Origin: Bifidobacterium sp. ESL0745
GTDB lineage: Bacteria > Actinomycetota > Actinomycetes > Actinomycetales > Bifidobacteriaceae
DNA: 64,000 nt
Assembly (NCBI RefSeq): GCF_029433335.1
Contig: NZ_JAQTHX010000001.1
Location: 558,001 to 622,000 of the forward strand
Direction of reading: 5' to 3'
Position 1 is the first letter of the stretch. Each line of letters begins with the position of its first letter. The translations under genes were made by a program, and so were the position numbers. This document shows positions 27,845 to 37,290 of this stretch, in pieces. Under the pieces are notes generated by a model, which did not search any database, was not told the DNA's origin, and saw only the letters and a program-made list of their open reading frames with translations.

Positions 27845-29848
27845 ATGAATCAAGCACAGGCGTCGGGCAAACCGGAGGACAGCGGGGGTGCTAAGGCGGG
27901 TTTCCCAGAAGCGAAGGTCGATTCGGTGCAGCAACCTTACGCACAAAACACTGCCGAGAAGTCAGACAAAGGCAGCAAACCCAGCAGGTTTCCCGCATTT
28001 GCAAGAATGCGCAAACGCTGGCTTGGACGTCTCGATGCAGTGCCGCTTTCCACCAAACTGGTAGCTTGTACGCTCGTGCTGCTGATGGTCGGTACCTTTG
28101 GCATCTCGCTGACCATACGACAGCTGGTCAGCAGTTATCTCGTCCAGAAGACCGACACCCAGCTGCGCGACCAGGCCCAGCTGGTATACAGCAACGTCGA
28201 TTTGCTCAGCAGCAAGGACGAAAACGAAAATGTCGGGCCCAACGAATACTTCATGCAGCTGCGCGATACTCATAACAACATCGTCAGCACCCCTCTGGTT
28301 CCGGTGCTGCGCAACAGCATCGTCTCGGAACCGGTGCTCCCCGCCAATGGTTCCATGGGCGATGTCCAGTTCGACAAGCCCTTCACCGCCCAAGCAAAGG
28401 TTCGAGAACTAAGCTCATCGGTCAAGGCGGACAAACGAACGATGCAGGTGGCCCAGGCCCCATGGCGCGTGCTTGCGCTGGAAGGCCGGGAACGTGGGCC
28501 TGATGGCACCAGCGTGTTGAAAATGACCGTATACATCGGCGTTTCCATGGCCGATCAGATTGACATCATCAGTACCTTGACCCAATACTCGATTTTCGTC
28601 AGCATCATCATTGTGTTGCTCGGTGCCGTCGTGGCGACGCTGATTATTCAACGCACGTTGCTGCCGTTGAAGCGCATCGAGAAAACCGCTGCCAAAATCG
28701 CTGCGGGTGACCTGAGCCAACGTGTTCCGACGGCCCCTGAAAACACGGAGGTCGGTTCGCTCGCCGCATCGTTGAACGCCATGCTGGCGCGCATTGAATC
28801 AAGCTTCCGTGAGCAACGTGAGACCACAGAAAAAATGAAGCAGTTTGTCTCCGATGCCAGTCATGAGCTGCGCACCCCGTTGGCGACGATTCATGGATAC
28901 TCGGAACTGTATCACATGCAGCGTGATCTGCCAGGGGCCTTGGAACGGGCCGACGAGTCCATCGACCATATCGAGGCTTCAAGTCAGCGGATGACCGTGT
29001 TGGTGGAGGATCTGCTTTCGCTTGCGCGACTCGACGAGGGGCGTGGCATCGACATGACCCAGCAGGTCAATCTGACCCAGCAGCTGCGCGATGCCGTTGA
29101 CGATCTGCATGCATTGGACACCAGTAGGACAATACGGCGCGGAAGACTTGAACTCAATGCCAAGGACGGCAACAAGCCGGCGTATCTTGCGTTCAAGGAA
29201 GGCCAATTCCCACTGGTGACGCTTACCGGTGATGCATCGAGGCTGCGTCAGGTCATCACCAATATTGTGGGCAACATCCATCGATACACTCCTTCGGATT
29301 CCCCCGTCGAGGTTGGTCTGTCCCTTCTTCCTGCCTCAATCAGTCCAGAATCGCTGCAGCGTATGCCGTCCAACCCACAATCATTGCGTTATTTCCTTGA
29401 GGCGGTGGAAGTCGGACAATCCATGCAGATGGGTATGAACTATGCCGTGTTCAGCTTCATGGATCACGGGCCTGGCGTTCCTGCCGATCGCCAATCCCAG
29501 ATCTTCGAACGCTTCTACACCGCCGACCCATCGCGCGCCCGCCAAAAGGGAGGCACGGGGCTTGGCATGTCCATTGCGCAGTCCGTGGTGCGGGCCCACC
29601 ATGGGTTCATCGACGCGACCACAACGCTGAATGGCGGAGGTCTGACGCTGACGGTGATCCTACCCGTCGGCCCGGTGGAACCCCAAGTGCCGCAACCAGC
29701 GTTGAGTGCCGAGGACGGAAAAGCCGGTAAATCGGATAAGTTAAGCAAGTCATCGCGGCAAAACAGGCAGGGGAGTCGTCAAGGCAAGTGGTCACACCGC
29801 GAGAAAAACAAGACGAACCGATCCGACCCGCATAGCCACGAAAACTAA
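27845..29848 (+). CDS. Membrane sensor histidine kinase
   Basis: A 667-residue kinase. A polar N-terminal tail of about 55 residues comes before a first membrane helix (TKLVACTLVLLMVGTFGISL). An extracytoplasmic sensor of about 150 residues, a second helix (IFVSIIIVLLGAVVATLIIQ) and a HAMP linker follow. The HisKA motif is SDASHELRTPLATIHGYSE with the phosphoacceptor His. The ATPase domain has the N box (ITNIVGNIHRYTPSD), G1 (DHGPGVPADRQSQIFERF) and G2 (GGTGLGMSIAQ). The C-terminal 60 residues are a basic Ser/Lys-rich tail. It is organised like actinobacterial MprB/TcrY-type kinases and is co-transcribed with the regulator just upstream. Confidence 0.93.
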   Translation: MNQAQASGKPEDSGGAKAGFPEAKVDSVQQPYAQNTAEKSDKGSKPSRFPAFARMRKRWLGRLDAVPLSTKLVACTLVLLMVGTFGISLTIRQLVSSYLVQKTDTQLRDQAQLVYSNVDLLSSKDENENVGPNEYFMQLRDTHNNIVSTPLVPVLRNSIVSEPVLPANGSMGDVQFDKPFTAQAKVRELSSSVKADKRTMQVAQAPWRVLALEGRERGPDGTSVLKMTVYIGVSMADQIDIISTLTQYSIFVSIIIVLLGAVVATLIIQRTLLPLKRIEKTAAKIAAGDLSQRVPTAPENTEVGSLAASLNAMLARIESSFREQRETTEKMKQFVSDASHELRTPLATIHGYSELYHMQRDLPGALERADESIDHIEASSQRMTVLVEDLLSLARLDEGRGIDMTQQVNLTQQLRDAVDDLHALDTSRTIRRGRLELNAKDGNKPAYLAFKEGQFPLVTLTGDASRLRQVITNIVGNIHRYTPSDSPVEVGLSLLPASISPESLQRMPSNPQSLRYFLEAVEVGQSMQMGMNYAVFSFMDHGPGVPADRQSQIFERFYTADPSRARQKGGTGLGMSIAQSVVRAHHGFIDATTTLNGGGLTLTVILPVGPVEPQVPQPALSAEDGKAGKSDKLSKSSRQNRQGSRQGKWSHREKNKTNRSDPHSHEN

Positions 29849-30145
29849 TCCAAAGAAACTTACTGAGACCGATTTTTCCGATTGTCTCGGTGGATATGGC
29901 ATTAGGCGACGGGTAGGCGCTTTCGAAACTTATTGTATGACAATTTATCCGATTCGCTTATCCTTTATTTGTCCGTTTCCAGCCCGCTAACGTGCACTGA
30001 TTGGCTCGTCGTTGAAAAATCTCCTGTTTCCAACCCATGGTTTCGCGGTTTGCGTAGCCGTTAGGCTAAACTGGTGATATTAAGGAAAATACGGAATAAG
30101 AACAGAGTGTTCCGTTTGAAGTTTTCAGGATGAATGAGGTGTGTC

Positions 30146-30535
30146 ATGCCCAGTGGAAAAGTGCGTTGGTTCGATTCCAAGAGGGGTTACGGTTTTATCA
30201 CCGACGAAGAAGGAAACGATGTGTTCTTGCCTGCGGCCGCATTGCCGACAGGTACGTCGACCCTGCGTAAAGGTGCGAAAGTAGAGTTTTCTTTGGTGGA
30301 CGGACGCAAGGGGCCTCAGGCCATGGATCTGCATGTATTGGGACCGGTGCCTTCCGTGGTGCGTGCAACCAGGCCCAAACCCGATGATATGGCAGCCATC
30401 GTCGAGGATCTGATCAAGCTGCTCGACCAGGCCGGTAATTCGCTGAGGCGCCATCGCTATCCGAACCCCGGCGAAAGTCGTAAGTTGGCGACGTTGTTGA
30501 GGGCTGTTGCCGATGATTTCGATGTCGAGGACTAA
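30146..30535 (+). CDS. Cold-shock-domain protein with helical C-terminal extension
   Basis: A 129-residue protein whose N-terminal 65 residues form a cold-shock domain (RNP1 KRGYGFITD, RNP2 DVFLPAAAL). A C-terminal extension of about 60 residues is predicted helical (DDMAAIVEDLIKLLDQAGNS). The RNP2 core lacks the usual FVH (here FLP), so nucleic-acid binding may be altered. ATG 30146 follows GAGGT with suitable spacing. The DUF3027 gene starts 21 bases downstream, as expected for a common actinobacterial pair. Confidence 0.88.
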   Translation: MPSGKVRWFDSKRGYGFITDEEGNDVFLPAAALPTGTSTLRKGAKVEFSLVDGRKGPQAMDLHVLGPVPSVVRATRPKPDDMAAIVEDLIKLLDQAGNSLRRHRYPNPGESRKLATLLRAVADDFDVED

Positions 30536-30556
30536 AGAAGGAAACTGGAAGACAGT

Positions 30557-32092
30557 ATGGCAGAGGACAGTATGACGGTAACCACTGCAGACGAGACTGC
30601 TGGGGATGACGAGGCGAAGCTCGATCCCCGCGCTTTGGCGAAGTCGGTGGTGCTGAGCGTGGCCGACGAGCCCGAAGAGGTCGGGGACTTCGTGCAAAGC
30701 ATCGATCTGGGCGACAATGTCACTGATTTTCGTTTTGAGGCCTTAAGAAAGGGCTACGAAGGCTGGCAATGGGCGGTGACGCTCTACCACGATGTTGATC
30801 GTGACACTTGGAGCGTCAATGAATCCACGCTGGTTTCCACGAAGGACTCCTTGCTGGCACCGGCGTGGATTCCTTGGAAAGACAGACTTGAGGTAAGCGA
30901 TCTTTCGGTGACCGATTCGCTGGGCACCGATCCGGATGACCCGCGTATGGAAGACGGATTTCGCAAAACCGAAGCCGTTGGGTCCGAAGACTCCAGTGTT
31001 GCCGAAGATGATGCGAAAAGTAGCGGTACCTCTGATGGAATCGACGGTTCTGATGACGGAATGTCATCGGCTGAGAACGTCGACGGCTCAAAAAGCGCCA
31101 AGGATGGAGTAGAGAATGCCACGGAGGACGTGCAAAATGCCGTCGATCGCGCTGAATCTGAAAACGCTCCAACCCAGGAAACGCGCTCCGAAGACGATCA
31201 GATCGATCCCGAAACCGGAATCAGCACCGAACTCGAGGATACAGTGGAGGAGTTCGCCCTTTCCCGCCGACATGTGATGAGCGAGCTGGGCCGTTCGCAG
31301 ACCGCCAAACGGTGGTATGAAGGTCAGCACGGTCCGAAATCGCTTTCCACCAAGACGGCTGAAGGCAACCTGTGCTCGACCTGTGCCTTCTTCATCGGCC
31401 TCAAGGGTGACCTTGACACCATGTTCGGGGTGTGCGCAAACCGTTGGAGTCCTGATGACGGGCGCGTCGTTTCGTTGGACCATGGTTGCGGTGAACATTC
31501 CGAAATCGAGCAGCCTGAGCCTTCGCACCTGTGGGTGCAGTCCAAGCCGGCGTTCGACGACTTGCACATCGATATCATCGCGCAGGCGCCGCGTGAGGAA
31601 CGTGGGCAGGTGGAGCTCATCGAGTCAATCGACGATGACGAGGACACGGACGAGGATACGGCAACCGAAACCGATATCGCCGAACATGCAGTTCCTGGGT
31701 CGTTGGACGATGATGTGGATGCCGATGACGACAATGACAATGACAATGACAATGACAATGACAATGACCAGGGTGCCGTGTCAAGTGCCGTCGCTACCGA
31801 AGTTGCCGTGGAATCGACCATTGATTTAAGCGATGACGATGACCTGCAGGATGAGAACGACGATGATGATTCGTCGGACGATGATAGCGATGACGATTCC
31901 GATTCACTTGGCGATCAAATCGAGCAGACGGATGAAGACGAATCTGATGACGACGATGAATCAGACGATGCTGATGACGCCGAAGTCGATGGCGAAGGCG
32001 AAACGCAAAGACAGTCTGAAGATTCCACGCAGGCCGCGTCTGCTGCCGATGACGATGCCGGCGAAGTCACAACGCAATCTCACGATGACTGA
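30557..32092 (+). CDS. DUF3027 protein with long acidic tail
   Basis: A 511-residue actinobacterial protein of unknown function. The N-terminal region (residues about 25-130) matches DUF3027 (VGDFVQSIDLGDNVTDFRFE; LLAPAWIPWKDRL). A conserved C-terminal part of the family carries Cys273 and Cys276 (CSTC) and further Cys residues in FGVCANRW and HGCGEHSE, a likely metal site. Between and after these the protein is extremely acidic. The last 140 residues are mostly Asp/Glu/Ser and include an Asp-Asn repeat encoded by a 6-base microsatellite. Start codons at 30557 and 30572 are both possible. It probably forms an operon with the cold-shock-domain gene. Confidence 0.85.
   Translation: MAEDSMTVTTADETAGDDEAKLDPRALAKSVVLSVADEPEEVGDFVQSIDLGDNVTDFRFEALRKGYEGWQWAVTLYHDVDRDTWSVNESTLVSTKDSLLAPAWIPWKDRLEVSDLSVTDSLGTDPDDPRMEDGFRKTEAVGSEDSSVAEDDAKSSGTSDGIDGSDDGMSSAENVDGSKSAKDGVENATEDVQNAVDRAESENAPTQETRSEDDQIDPETGISTELEDTVEEFALSRRHVMSELGRSQTAKRWYEGQHGPKSLSTKTAEGNLCSTCAFFIGLKGDLDTMFGVCANRWSPDDGRVVSLDHGCGEHSEIEQPEPSHLWVQSKPAFDDLHIDIIAQAPREERGQVELIESIDDDEDTDEDTATETDIAEHAVPGSLDDDVDADDDNDNDNDNDNDNDQGAVSSAVATEVAVESTIDLSDDDDLQDENDDDDSSDDDSDDDSDSLGDQIEQTDEDESDDDDESDDADDAEVDGEGETQRQSEDSTQAASAADDDAGEVTTQSHDD
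31730..31765 (+). repeat. GACAAT hexanucleotide repeat, six copies
   Basis: Six perfect tandem copies of GACAAT inside the DUF3027 gene encode (Asp-Asn)6. Slippage would add or remove two residues without shifting the frame. Confidence 0.97.
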
Positions 32093-32271
32093 GAACAGGA
32101 GCGTAGCGTTGATGACGTCGAACGAAACGGGTCAAAAACGGTATGAATGATTGAAGTCTAGCCGTTTTCGCCGTGTTTGTTGCGTTCTCAGCGCAATCGT
32201 CGTGCGGCATGAAATAAACGTCATCGTAAATCGGTAGAGTTAAATGGATTATCAACAGTGGAAGGACAAGT

Positions 32272-34995
32272 ATGTTCGAACGGTTTACTGACCGTGCCAG
32301 GCGCGTGATTGTGCTGGCGCAGGAAGAAGCCAAGGCCCTCCAGCACAACTATATCGGTACCGAACATTTGTTGCTCGGTCTGATTCGTGAAGGCGAAGGA
32401 ATCGCGGCCAAGGCGCTTGCCGCCAAGGGCGTCACCTTGGAGGATACGCGCAAGCAAGTTGAGGAAATGATCGGCAAGGGCAACGCTGCGCCGAATGGTC
32501 ATATTCCGTTTACCCCGCATGCCAAGCAGGTTCTTGAACTGAGCTTGCGCGAAGCGCTGCAATTGGGCCATAGCTATATTGGCACCGAGCACATTCTGCT
32601 CGGTCTCATCCGCGAGGGTGAGGGGGTGGGCACTCAGGTGCTCATCAAGATGGACGTTGATCTGGGCGATCTTCGTAGTACCACCATCGACCTGATCCGT
32701 GGAAACTCCGGCGGTGCCGAAGCCGACAACAAAGGTGATCTTGCCAACGCGGGTAGTGTGGAGAACAAGGGTCGTCAGACCGGTTCTGCAATCCTTGATC
32801 AGTTCGGCCGCAACCTTACCGCGGAAGCTGCGGAAGGCAAGCTGGATCCGGTCATCGGGCGCGCCAAGGAAATCGAGCGTGTCATGGTTGTGCTTTCCCG
32901 GCGCACCAAGAACAACCCGGTGCTGATCGGCGAACCCGGTGTCGGCAAGACTGCTGTCGTCGAAGGCCTGGCTCAAAAGATCCATGCCGGCGACGTGCCG
33001 GAGACCTTGAAGGGCAAGCAGGTCTATTCGCTTGACTTGGCCTCCATGGTGGCCGGTTCGCGTTATCGTGGCGATTTCGAGGAACGTCTGAAAAAGGTTC
33101 TGAAGGAAATCAAGACCCGCGGCGACATCGTGCTCTTCATCGACGAAATCCATACTATCGTGGGTGCAGGTTCGGCCGACGGCGCATTGGGCGCTTCCGA
33201 TATTTTGAAGCCGATGCTGGCCCGTGGCGAGCTCCAGACCATCGGTGCCACCACGACCGACGAATATCGTAAGTACATCGAAAAGGACGCGGCGCTCGAA
33301 CGTCGTTTCCAGCCCATTCAGGTCGACGAGCCGTCCATCGCGGACACCATCGAGATCCTGAAAGGCCTGCGCAGCCGTTATGAGAATCACCACAAGGTGA
33401 CCATCACCGACGGTGCGCTCCAGGCCGCGGCCGAGCTTTCGTCGCGTTACATTCAGGATCGCAATCTGCCCGACAAGGCCATTGACCTTATCGACGAGGC
33501 AGGTGCCCGACTGCGCATCAAACGCCTCACCGCACCGCCGGAGCTTAAGGAGCTCGACGGCAGGATCGCCAAAATCTCCGACGAGAAGGACAAGGCCATC
33601 AAAGGCCAGGACTTTGAGAAGGCCGCCGAACTGCGTGACCAGGAAGGCAAGCTGCAGACTGAGCGCAAGGAAAAGGAAAAGACCTGGCGCGAGGGCGGCA
33701 GCGATGTCAAGATGGTCGTGGACGAAGAAGTGATTGCGGAGGTCGTTTCCTCGACCACTGGCATCCCGGTCTTCAAGCTCACACAGGCCGAATCCAAGAA
33801 GCTCCTGAATATGGAGTCCGAACTGCACAAGCGCATCATCGGCCAGGACGAAGCGGTTTCCGCGCTTGCCCGTTCGATTCGCCGTACGCGTGTCGGCCTG
33901 AAGGATCCGAAGCGTCCCGCAGGTTCGTTCATCTTCGCAGGCCCTACCGGTGTCGGCAAGACCGAGCTGGCCAAGGCATTGGCGCAGTTCCTCTTCGATG
34001 ACGAGGATGCGCTGATTCGCGTCGACATGTCCGAGTTCTCCGAGAAATACGCTGCCTCGCGCCTCTTTGGCGCGCCTCCAGGGTACGTCGGGTACGAAGA
34101 GGGCGGCGAGCTCACCGAGAAGGTCCGCCGCAAGCCGTTCTCCGTCGTGCTTTTCGACGAGATTGAGAAGGCCCACCCCGACATCTTCAACACACTCTTG
34201 CAGGTGCTGGACGACGGCCATCTGACCGACGGTCAAGGCCGCAAGGTGGACTTCAAGAACACCATCATCATCCTGACGACCAACCTCGGCACCAAGGACA
34301 TCGCCAAGGCCGCCAACACCGGCTTCAGCTCCGGCAATGACCAGGAGTCGAGCTATGAGCGCATGAAGAGCCAGGTGACCAGCGAGCTCAAGCAGCAGTT
34401 CCGTCCTGAGTTCCTGAACCGCTTGGACGACATCATCGTCTTCCGTCAGTTGACCGAGCCACAGGTCCGTCAGATCGTCGATCTCGACTTGGGCCAGCTC
34501 AATGACCGTCTCTTCGAGCGTCACATGACCATCGAATTGACGGATGCCGCCAAGGATCTGCTCGCGCAGAAGGGCTTCGACCCGCTGCTTGGCGCCCGTC
34601 CGCTGCGTCGCGTCATCACACGTGACATCGAGGACGCCGTCTCCGAGAAGATTCTGATGGGAGACCTCAAGAACGGTGAGAAGGTGGAAGTCGACGCCGA
34701 AGGCGAAGGCATCCTGGGGGAGTTCACCTTCAAGGGTGTGCCCTTCGAGGATCCGAGTGCCAAGCCGGCCGACACCGATGCTGATGGTAAGCAACCAGAA
34801 TTGGTAGGTGTCGGTGCCCCGGTTGATACGGCTGCCGGCGCAGCTGCATCAACTGATTCAGGCGATGCGCCAGCCGCTCCGTCATCAACGCCAGCACCCG
34901 ATTCGTCAGCGGATACGCCGCCGAACGCGTCGAATGATTCTTCGGTTGAAGGCTCTGACAGTGGTTCTGATGCCTCAGCCAATTCGAATGAGTGA
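32272..34995 (+). CDS. clpC: ATP-dependent Clp protease ATPase subunit ClpC
   Basis: Hsp100 unfoldase that feeds ClpP. It has 907 residues. The N domain carries two Clp_N repeats ([17 protein letters not shown] and [16 protein letters not shown]). D1 has Walker [14 protein letters not shown] and Walker [11 protein letters not shown]. The middle UVR-like coiled coil is [17 protein letters not shown]2 has [13 protein letters not shown] and the [10 protein letters not shown] pore loop. A disordered Ala/Ser/Pro/Asp-rich tail of about 80 residues follows the D2 small domain, so the protein is longer than the roughly 820-850 usual for ClpC. GGAAGGA lies before ATG 32272. A large hairpin follows the stop. 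Confidence 0.96.
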   Translation: MFERFTDRARRVIVLAQEEAKALQHNYIGTEHLLLGLIREGEGIAAKALAAKGVTLEDTRKQVEEMIGKGNAAPNGHIPFTPHAKQVLELSLREALQLGHSYIGTEHILLGLIREGEGVGTQVLIKMDVDLGDLRSTTIDLIRGNSGGAEADNKGDLANAGSVENKGRQTGSAILDQFGRNLTAEAAEGKLDPVIGRAKEIERVMVVLSRRTKNNPVLIGEPGVGKTAVVEGLAQKIHAGDVPETLKGKQVYSLDLASMVAGSRYRGDFEERLKKVLKEIKTRGDIVLFIDEIHTIVGAGSADGALGASDILKPMLARGELQTIGATTTDEYRKYIEKDAALERRFQPIQVDEPSIADTIEILKGLRSRYENHHKVTITDGALQAAAELSSRYIQDRNLPDKAIDLIDEAGARLRIKRLTAPPELKELDGRIAKISDEKDKAIKGQDFEKAAELRDQEGKLQTERKEKEKTWREGGSDVKMVVDEEVIAEVVSSTTGIPVFKLTQAESKKLLNMESELHKRIIGQDEAVSALARSIRRTRVGLKDPKRPAGSFIFAGPTGVGKTELAKALAQFLFDDEDALIRVDMSEFSEKYAASRLFGAPPGYVGYEEGGELTEKVRRKPFSVVLFDEIEKAHPDIFNTLLQVLDDGHLTDGQGRKVDFKNTIIILTTNLGTKDIAKAANTGFSSGNDQESSYERMKSQVTSELKQQFRPEFLNRLDDIIVFRQLTEPQVRQIVDLDLGQLNDRLFERHMTIELTDAAKDLLAQKGFDPLLGARPLRRVITRDIEDAVSEKILMGDLKNGEKVEVDAEGEGILGEFTFKGVPFEDPSAKPADTDADGKQPELVGVGAPVDTAAGAAASTDSGDAPAAPSSTPAPDSSADTPPNASNDSSVEGSDSGSDASANSNE

Positions 34996-35032
34996 TATTT
35001 GCATAAGCGGGCGCTGATTCAGTAGCCCCTAC

Positions 35033-35079
35033 TGTGTGAAGACCCGGTTTCCTCAAAAAAGGAGCCGGGTCTTCACACA
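35033..35079. terminator. 15-bp hairpin downstream of clpC
   Basis: TGTGTGAAGACCCGG (35033-35047) pairs perfectly with CCGGGTCTTCACACA (35065-35079). A T-run is lacking, but position and stem strength suggest clpC termination. Confidence 0.65.
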
Positions 35080-35115
35080 TACTCGTTCCTGAACGCCTCA
35101 CAGCACAAACCCTCT

Positions 35116-35166
35116 GCCAGTGAGAAAAGCACGATTTGATTCCGTTTCGGTACTTTTCTCACTGGC
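35116..35166. terminator. 14-bp hairpin between clpC and the orphan gene
   Basis: GCCAGTGAGAAAAG (35116-35129) pairs perfectly with CTTTTCTCACTGGC (35153-35166). The loop is 23 nt. It could terminate the leftward orphan gene, whose stop is 115 bases away, or back up the clpC hairpin. No clear T-run follows on either strand. Confidence 0.5.
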
Positions 35167-35280
35167 TCGATTTGGAATAGGGAAGTGATAGCGGCAATTT
35201 ATTCACTGATCTCTTCTTGGCGTACAACAAACTCTGCATTTCGCCAACGGTGGGGTGTACACACTTGAGCGGACGATGAC

Positions 35281-37185
35281 TCAATTGAGTTTGTGGGTTG
35301 AATAGTTTTTCAGATGTTTGCCAATGTGGCCGATGACAAGCTTTCCCCCGGTTTTATCAGCAGCCCAGCAGTAGTATATGCGCACGCTTCGGCTGTCGTC
35401 TTTTCCTCCGCCACGTTTCAGATGGCTTTCGATGCTGATGATGTGGCCCTGGTACCCGACTTTTCGTAGATTCATGTAATCATCATCTTTGTGCGTCTCA
35501 TGGCCTTCGTGCAACGCTACCGTAAAACCTCCGACGACATCATCCTGCTCTAGGAACGTCTTCGTGATATTGGAGTTTTTCGTCTCTTTATAGGTACGGT
35601 ATAGCGGCTGGCACATCATATACATTGCCTGCCATAAATAGTTTGGACGGGTTACGCAGTCTTTTAGACTCTCGTATGCCTCTTTTGTCACGACGATGCG
35701 ATCGCTGAAGATTGCGGCAAAAAACGTTACGATTTTGATGTCGGTTTCGTGGTTTCTGGTTGTATTGTCCGCCATCAGATTCTGCGGGGAAGACGAAGTG
35801 ATCAGCTGCTGGATTTCGAGGTAATCGTTTTTGCCCTCTCCTCCCTTTTCAAGATTGGAAAGCCGGTTGATCAAATTGTAATTCTTTGTCTGCAGCTCAT
35901 AGTTGTTCTGCTGGCTCTTGGAAAGGTCGCTTTCGTATGATTTGGCCAGTTTCAGCATGTCATCCGCATTGTTTCTGCTGCTTTTTAGATTGTCCAGTAA
36001 ACCGGTGATCTGAGCCTGCAGATCCTTAACACTAGTAGTCTGCGAATGTTGCGGCTGTTCATACTCAATTGTTTGGTTTACCTGAGTAGCAATGGATGCA
36101 CTGAGCTTTTCCAGTTTTTCCTTGTAGTCATTGAAGTGCTGCTTTGATTCGACAAGGTTCTGCTCAAGTCTGGATTGCTGGAGGTCATCCTTGACGTCCG
36201 ACAAGCTGATAAGATCATCCGTCTCGTATGAGTGGACATCCTGGGCCAGAGCCTGCCGAAGAATGTTTTCTACACTATCAGTGTCTTTTTTATCCTGGCC
36301 TTCTCGAAGCTGTGTTATCGCCTTGCTCGACAGACAGCGATGCCTGCGCAGGTCCCTGTAGATTTCCTGCTTGTTGTTCAACCGTGGATGGGTTGCGAAC
36401 AAGCGGATCGAGTAAGGCTGATAATTGAAGGCGACGATGGGTCGTTTGCGCATGATTTCCCTATCCTCATCTGCGCTTTGCGGACTGCAAACCAAGGCAT
36501 TGGGGTAAAGTTTTGTGTCCAGATCGAAAGGATCCACGGGGTAGCGTCCCTGGCTATCAGGGCTGATATACAGAATCGGGTAATCCCGGTCTTCATCGCG
36601 CACCAGATTCCAAAACTTTTCTGCGGATATACCTCCATTCCCCACGACCATATTCATTTTGGTAATATCGAATCCCGATTTGGTGCATTTCAGTGTGCCA
36701 TCCTCAACCAAAATCCGAATCAGTGCCGGAACCGAGGGCACAGGAGCATTTTTGGAAGGTCCGATAAAACCTGGTTGGTCTAAATAAGAGACAATGAGGG
36801 AAAATTGTGCGGAAGATGAGTCTTCGGACTGTCGAAACCCTATTTCCGTCATCCATTCGCGTGGTGCATAGACGACTCCTTCGACTTCCCTGGCTTTTCT
36901 TTTTTCGCAGAATTCGCACGCCCATTCCTGTGCGATGTTCTTATAGTTGGTCACCGAGGCAGTGGATAGGGAGAGGTCGACATTGTTGTCATGCCTGTAC
37001 AGGTTGGTCCCGGATTTTGCATAGGTGAGGTCGGTGTTGTCCTTCAGGAAATTGTAATATCTTTTGTGATGTATCCACTTTTTGATATCCAGAAGAATCT
37101 GCCACAAAAGATCCGTGTATTCGCTGGAATCTGACAGCGAAATATCAAACCGACATTTATAAAAAAGAACTGCGCCCAACTTCAT
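35281..37185 (-). CDS. Orphan 634-residue protein, unknown function (candidate accessory/defence gene)
   Basis: I do not recognise a characterised family. The N-terminal 100 residues are mixed alpha/beta with several aromatic residues (DLLWQILLDIKKWIHHKRYY). Residues 85-330 include WMTEIGFRQ, FWNLVRDEDRDYPILYISPD and NALVCSPQSADED, which read like a folded domain. NILRQALAQDVHSYE leads into a coiled coil at about 340-470. The C-terminal 160 residues form another domain (YQGHIISIESHLKRGGGK; RIYYCWAADKTG; VIGHIGKHLKNYSTHK), compact and His/Lys-rich. No ATPase, nuclease or methylase motif and no membrane helix is obvious. Sampled stretches are about 40-52% GC against roughly 55-60% in neighbours, suggesting transfer. 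It stands alone between clpC and the DUF349 gene. Confidence 0.8.
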   Translation of the reverse strand: MKLGAVLFYKCRFDISLSDSSEYTDLLWQILLDIKKWIHHKRYYNFLKDNTDLTYAKSGTNLYRHDNNVDLSLSTASVTNYKNIAQEWACEFCEKRKAREVEGVVYAPREWMTEIGFRQSEDSSSAQFSLIVSYLDQPGFIGPSKNAPVPSVPALIRILVEDGTLKCTKSGFDITKMNMVVGNGGISAEKFWNLVRDEDRDYPILYISPDSQGRYPVDPFDLDTKLYPNALVCSPQSADEDREIMRKRPIVAFNYQPYSIRLFATHPRLNNKQEIYRDLRRHRCLSSKAITQLREGQDKKDTDSVENILRQALAQDVHSYETDDLISLSDVKDDLQQSRLEQNLVESKQHFNDYKEKLEKLSASIATQVNQTIEYEQPQHSQTTSVKDLQAQITGLLDNLKSSRNNADDMLKLAKSYESDLSKSQQNNYELQTKNYNLINRLSNLEKGGEGKNDYLEIQQLITSSSPQNLMADNTTRNHETDIKIVTFFAAIFSDRIVVTKEAYESLKDCVTRPNYLWQAMYMMCQPLYRTYKETKNSNITKTFLEQDDVVGGFTVALHEGHETHKDDDYMNLRKVGYQGHIISIESHLKRGGGKDDSRSVRIYYCWAADKTGGKLVIGHIGKHLKNYSTHKLN

Positions 37186-37234
37186 TGCCGACCTACCAGT
37201 ATTGTTATTTGCTAATAATCAATAATATATAATT

Positions 37235-37269
37235 AATGGCTGCCACATGAATATTCTATGACAGCCATT
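37235..37269 (-). terminator. Hairpin downstream of the DUF349 gene
   Basis: AATGGCTG (37235-37242) pairs with CAGCCATT (37262-37269). On the minus strand it lies 21 bases after the DUF349 stop and is followed by TAATTATATATT. It is probably the terminator separating DUF349 from the orphan gene. Confidence 0.65.
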
Positions 37270-37290
37270 ATGTTTGTTAATCGATTCTGC

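Noticed and set aside
32221..34794. 857-codon minus-strand open frame opposite clpC
   Set aside because: Same cause: a strongly biased codon pattern leaves the opposite strand open. ClpC motifs are complete on the + strand.
35262..35290. HspR (HAIR) operator resembling CTTGAG...ACTCAA
   Set aside because: The spacer is 8 rather than 7 bases, the right half departs from consensus, and it lies over the 3' end of the orphan gene, not at a promoter.
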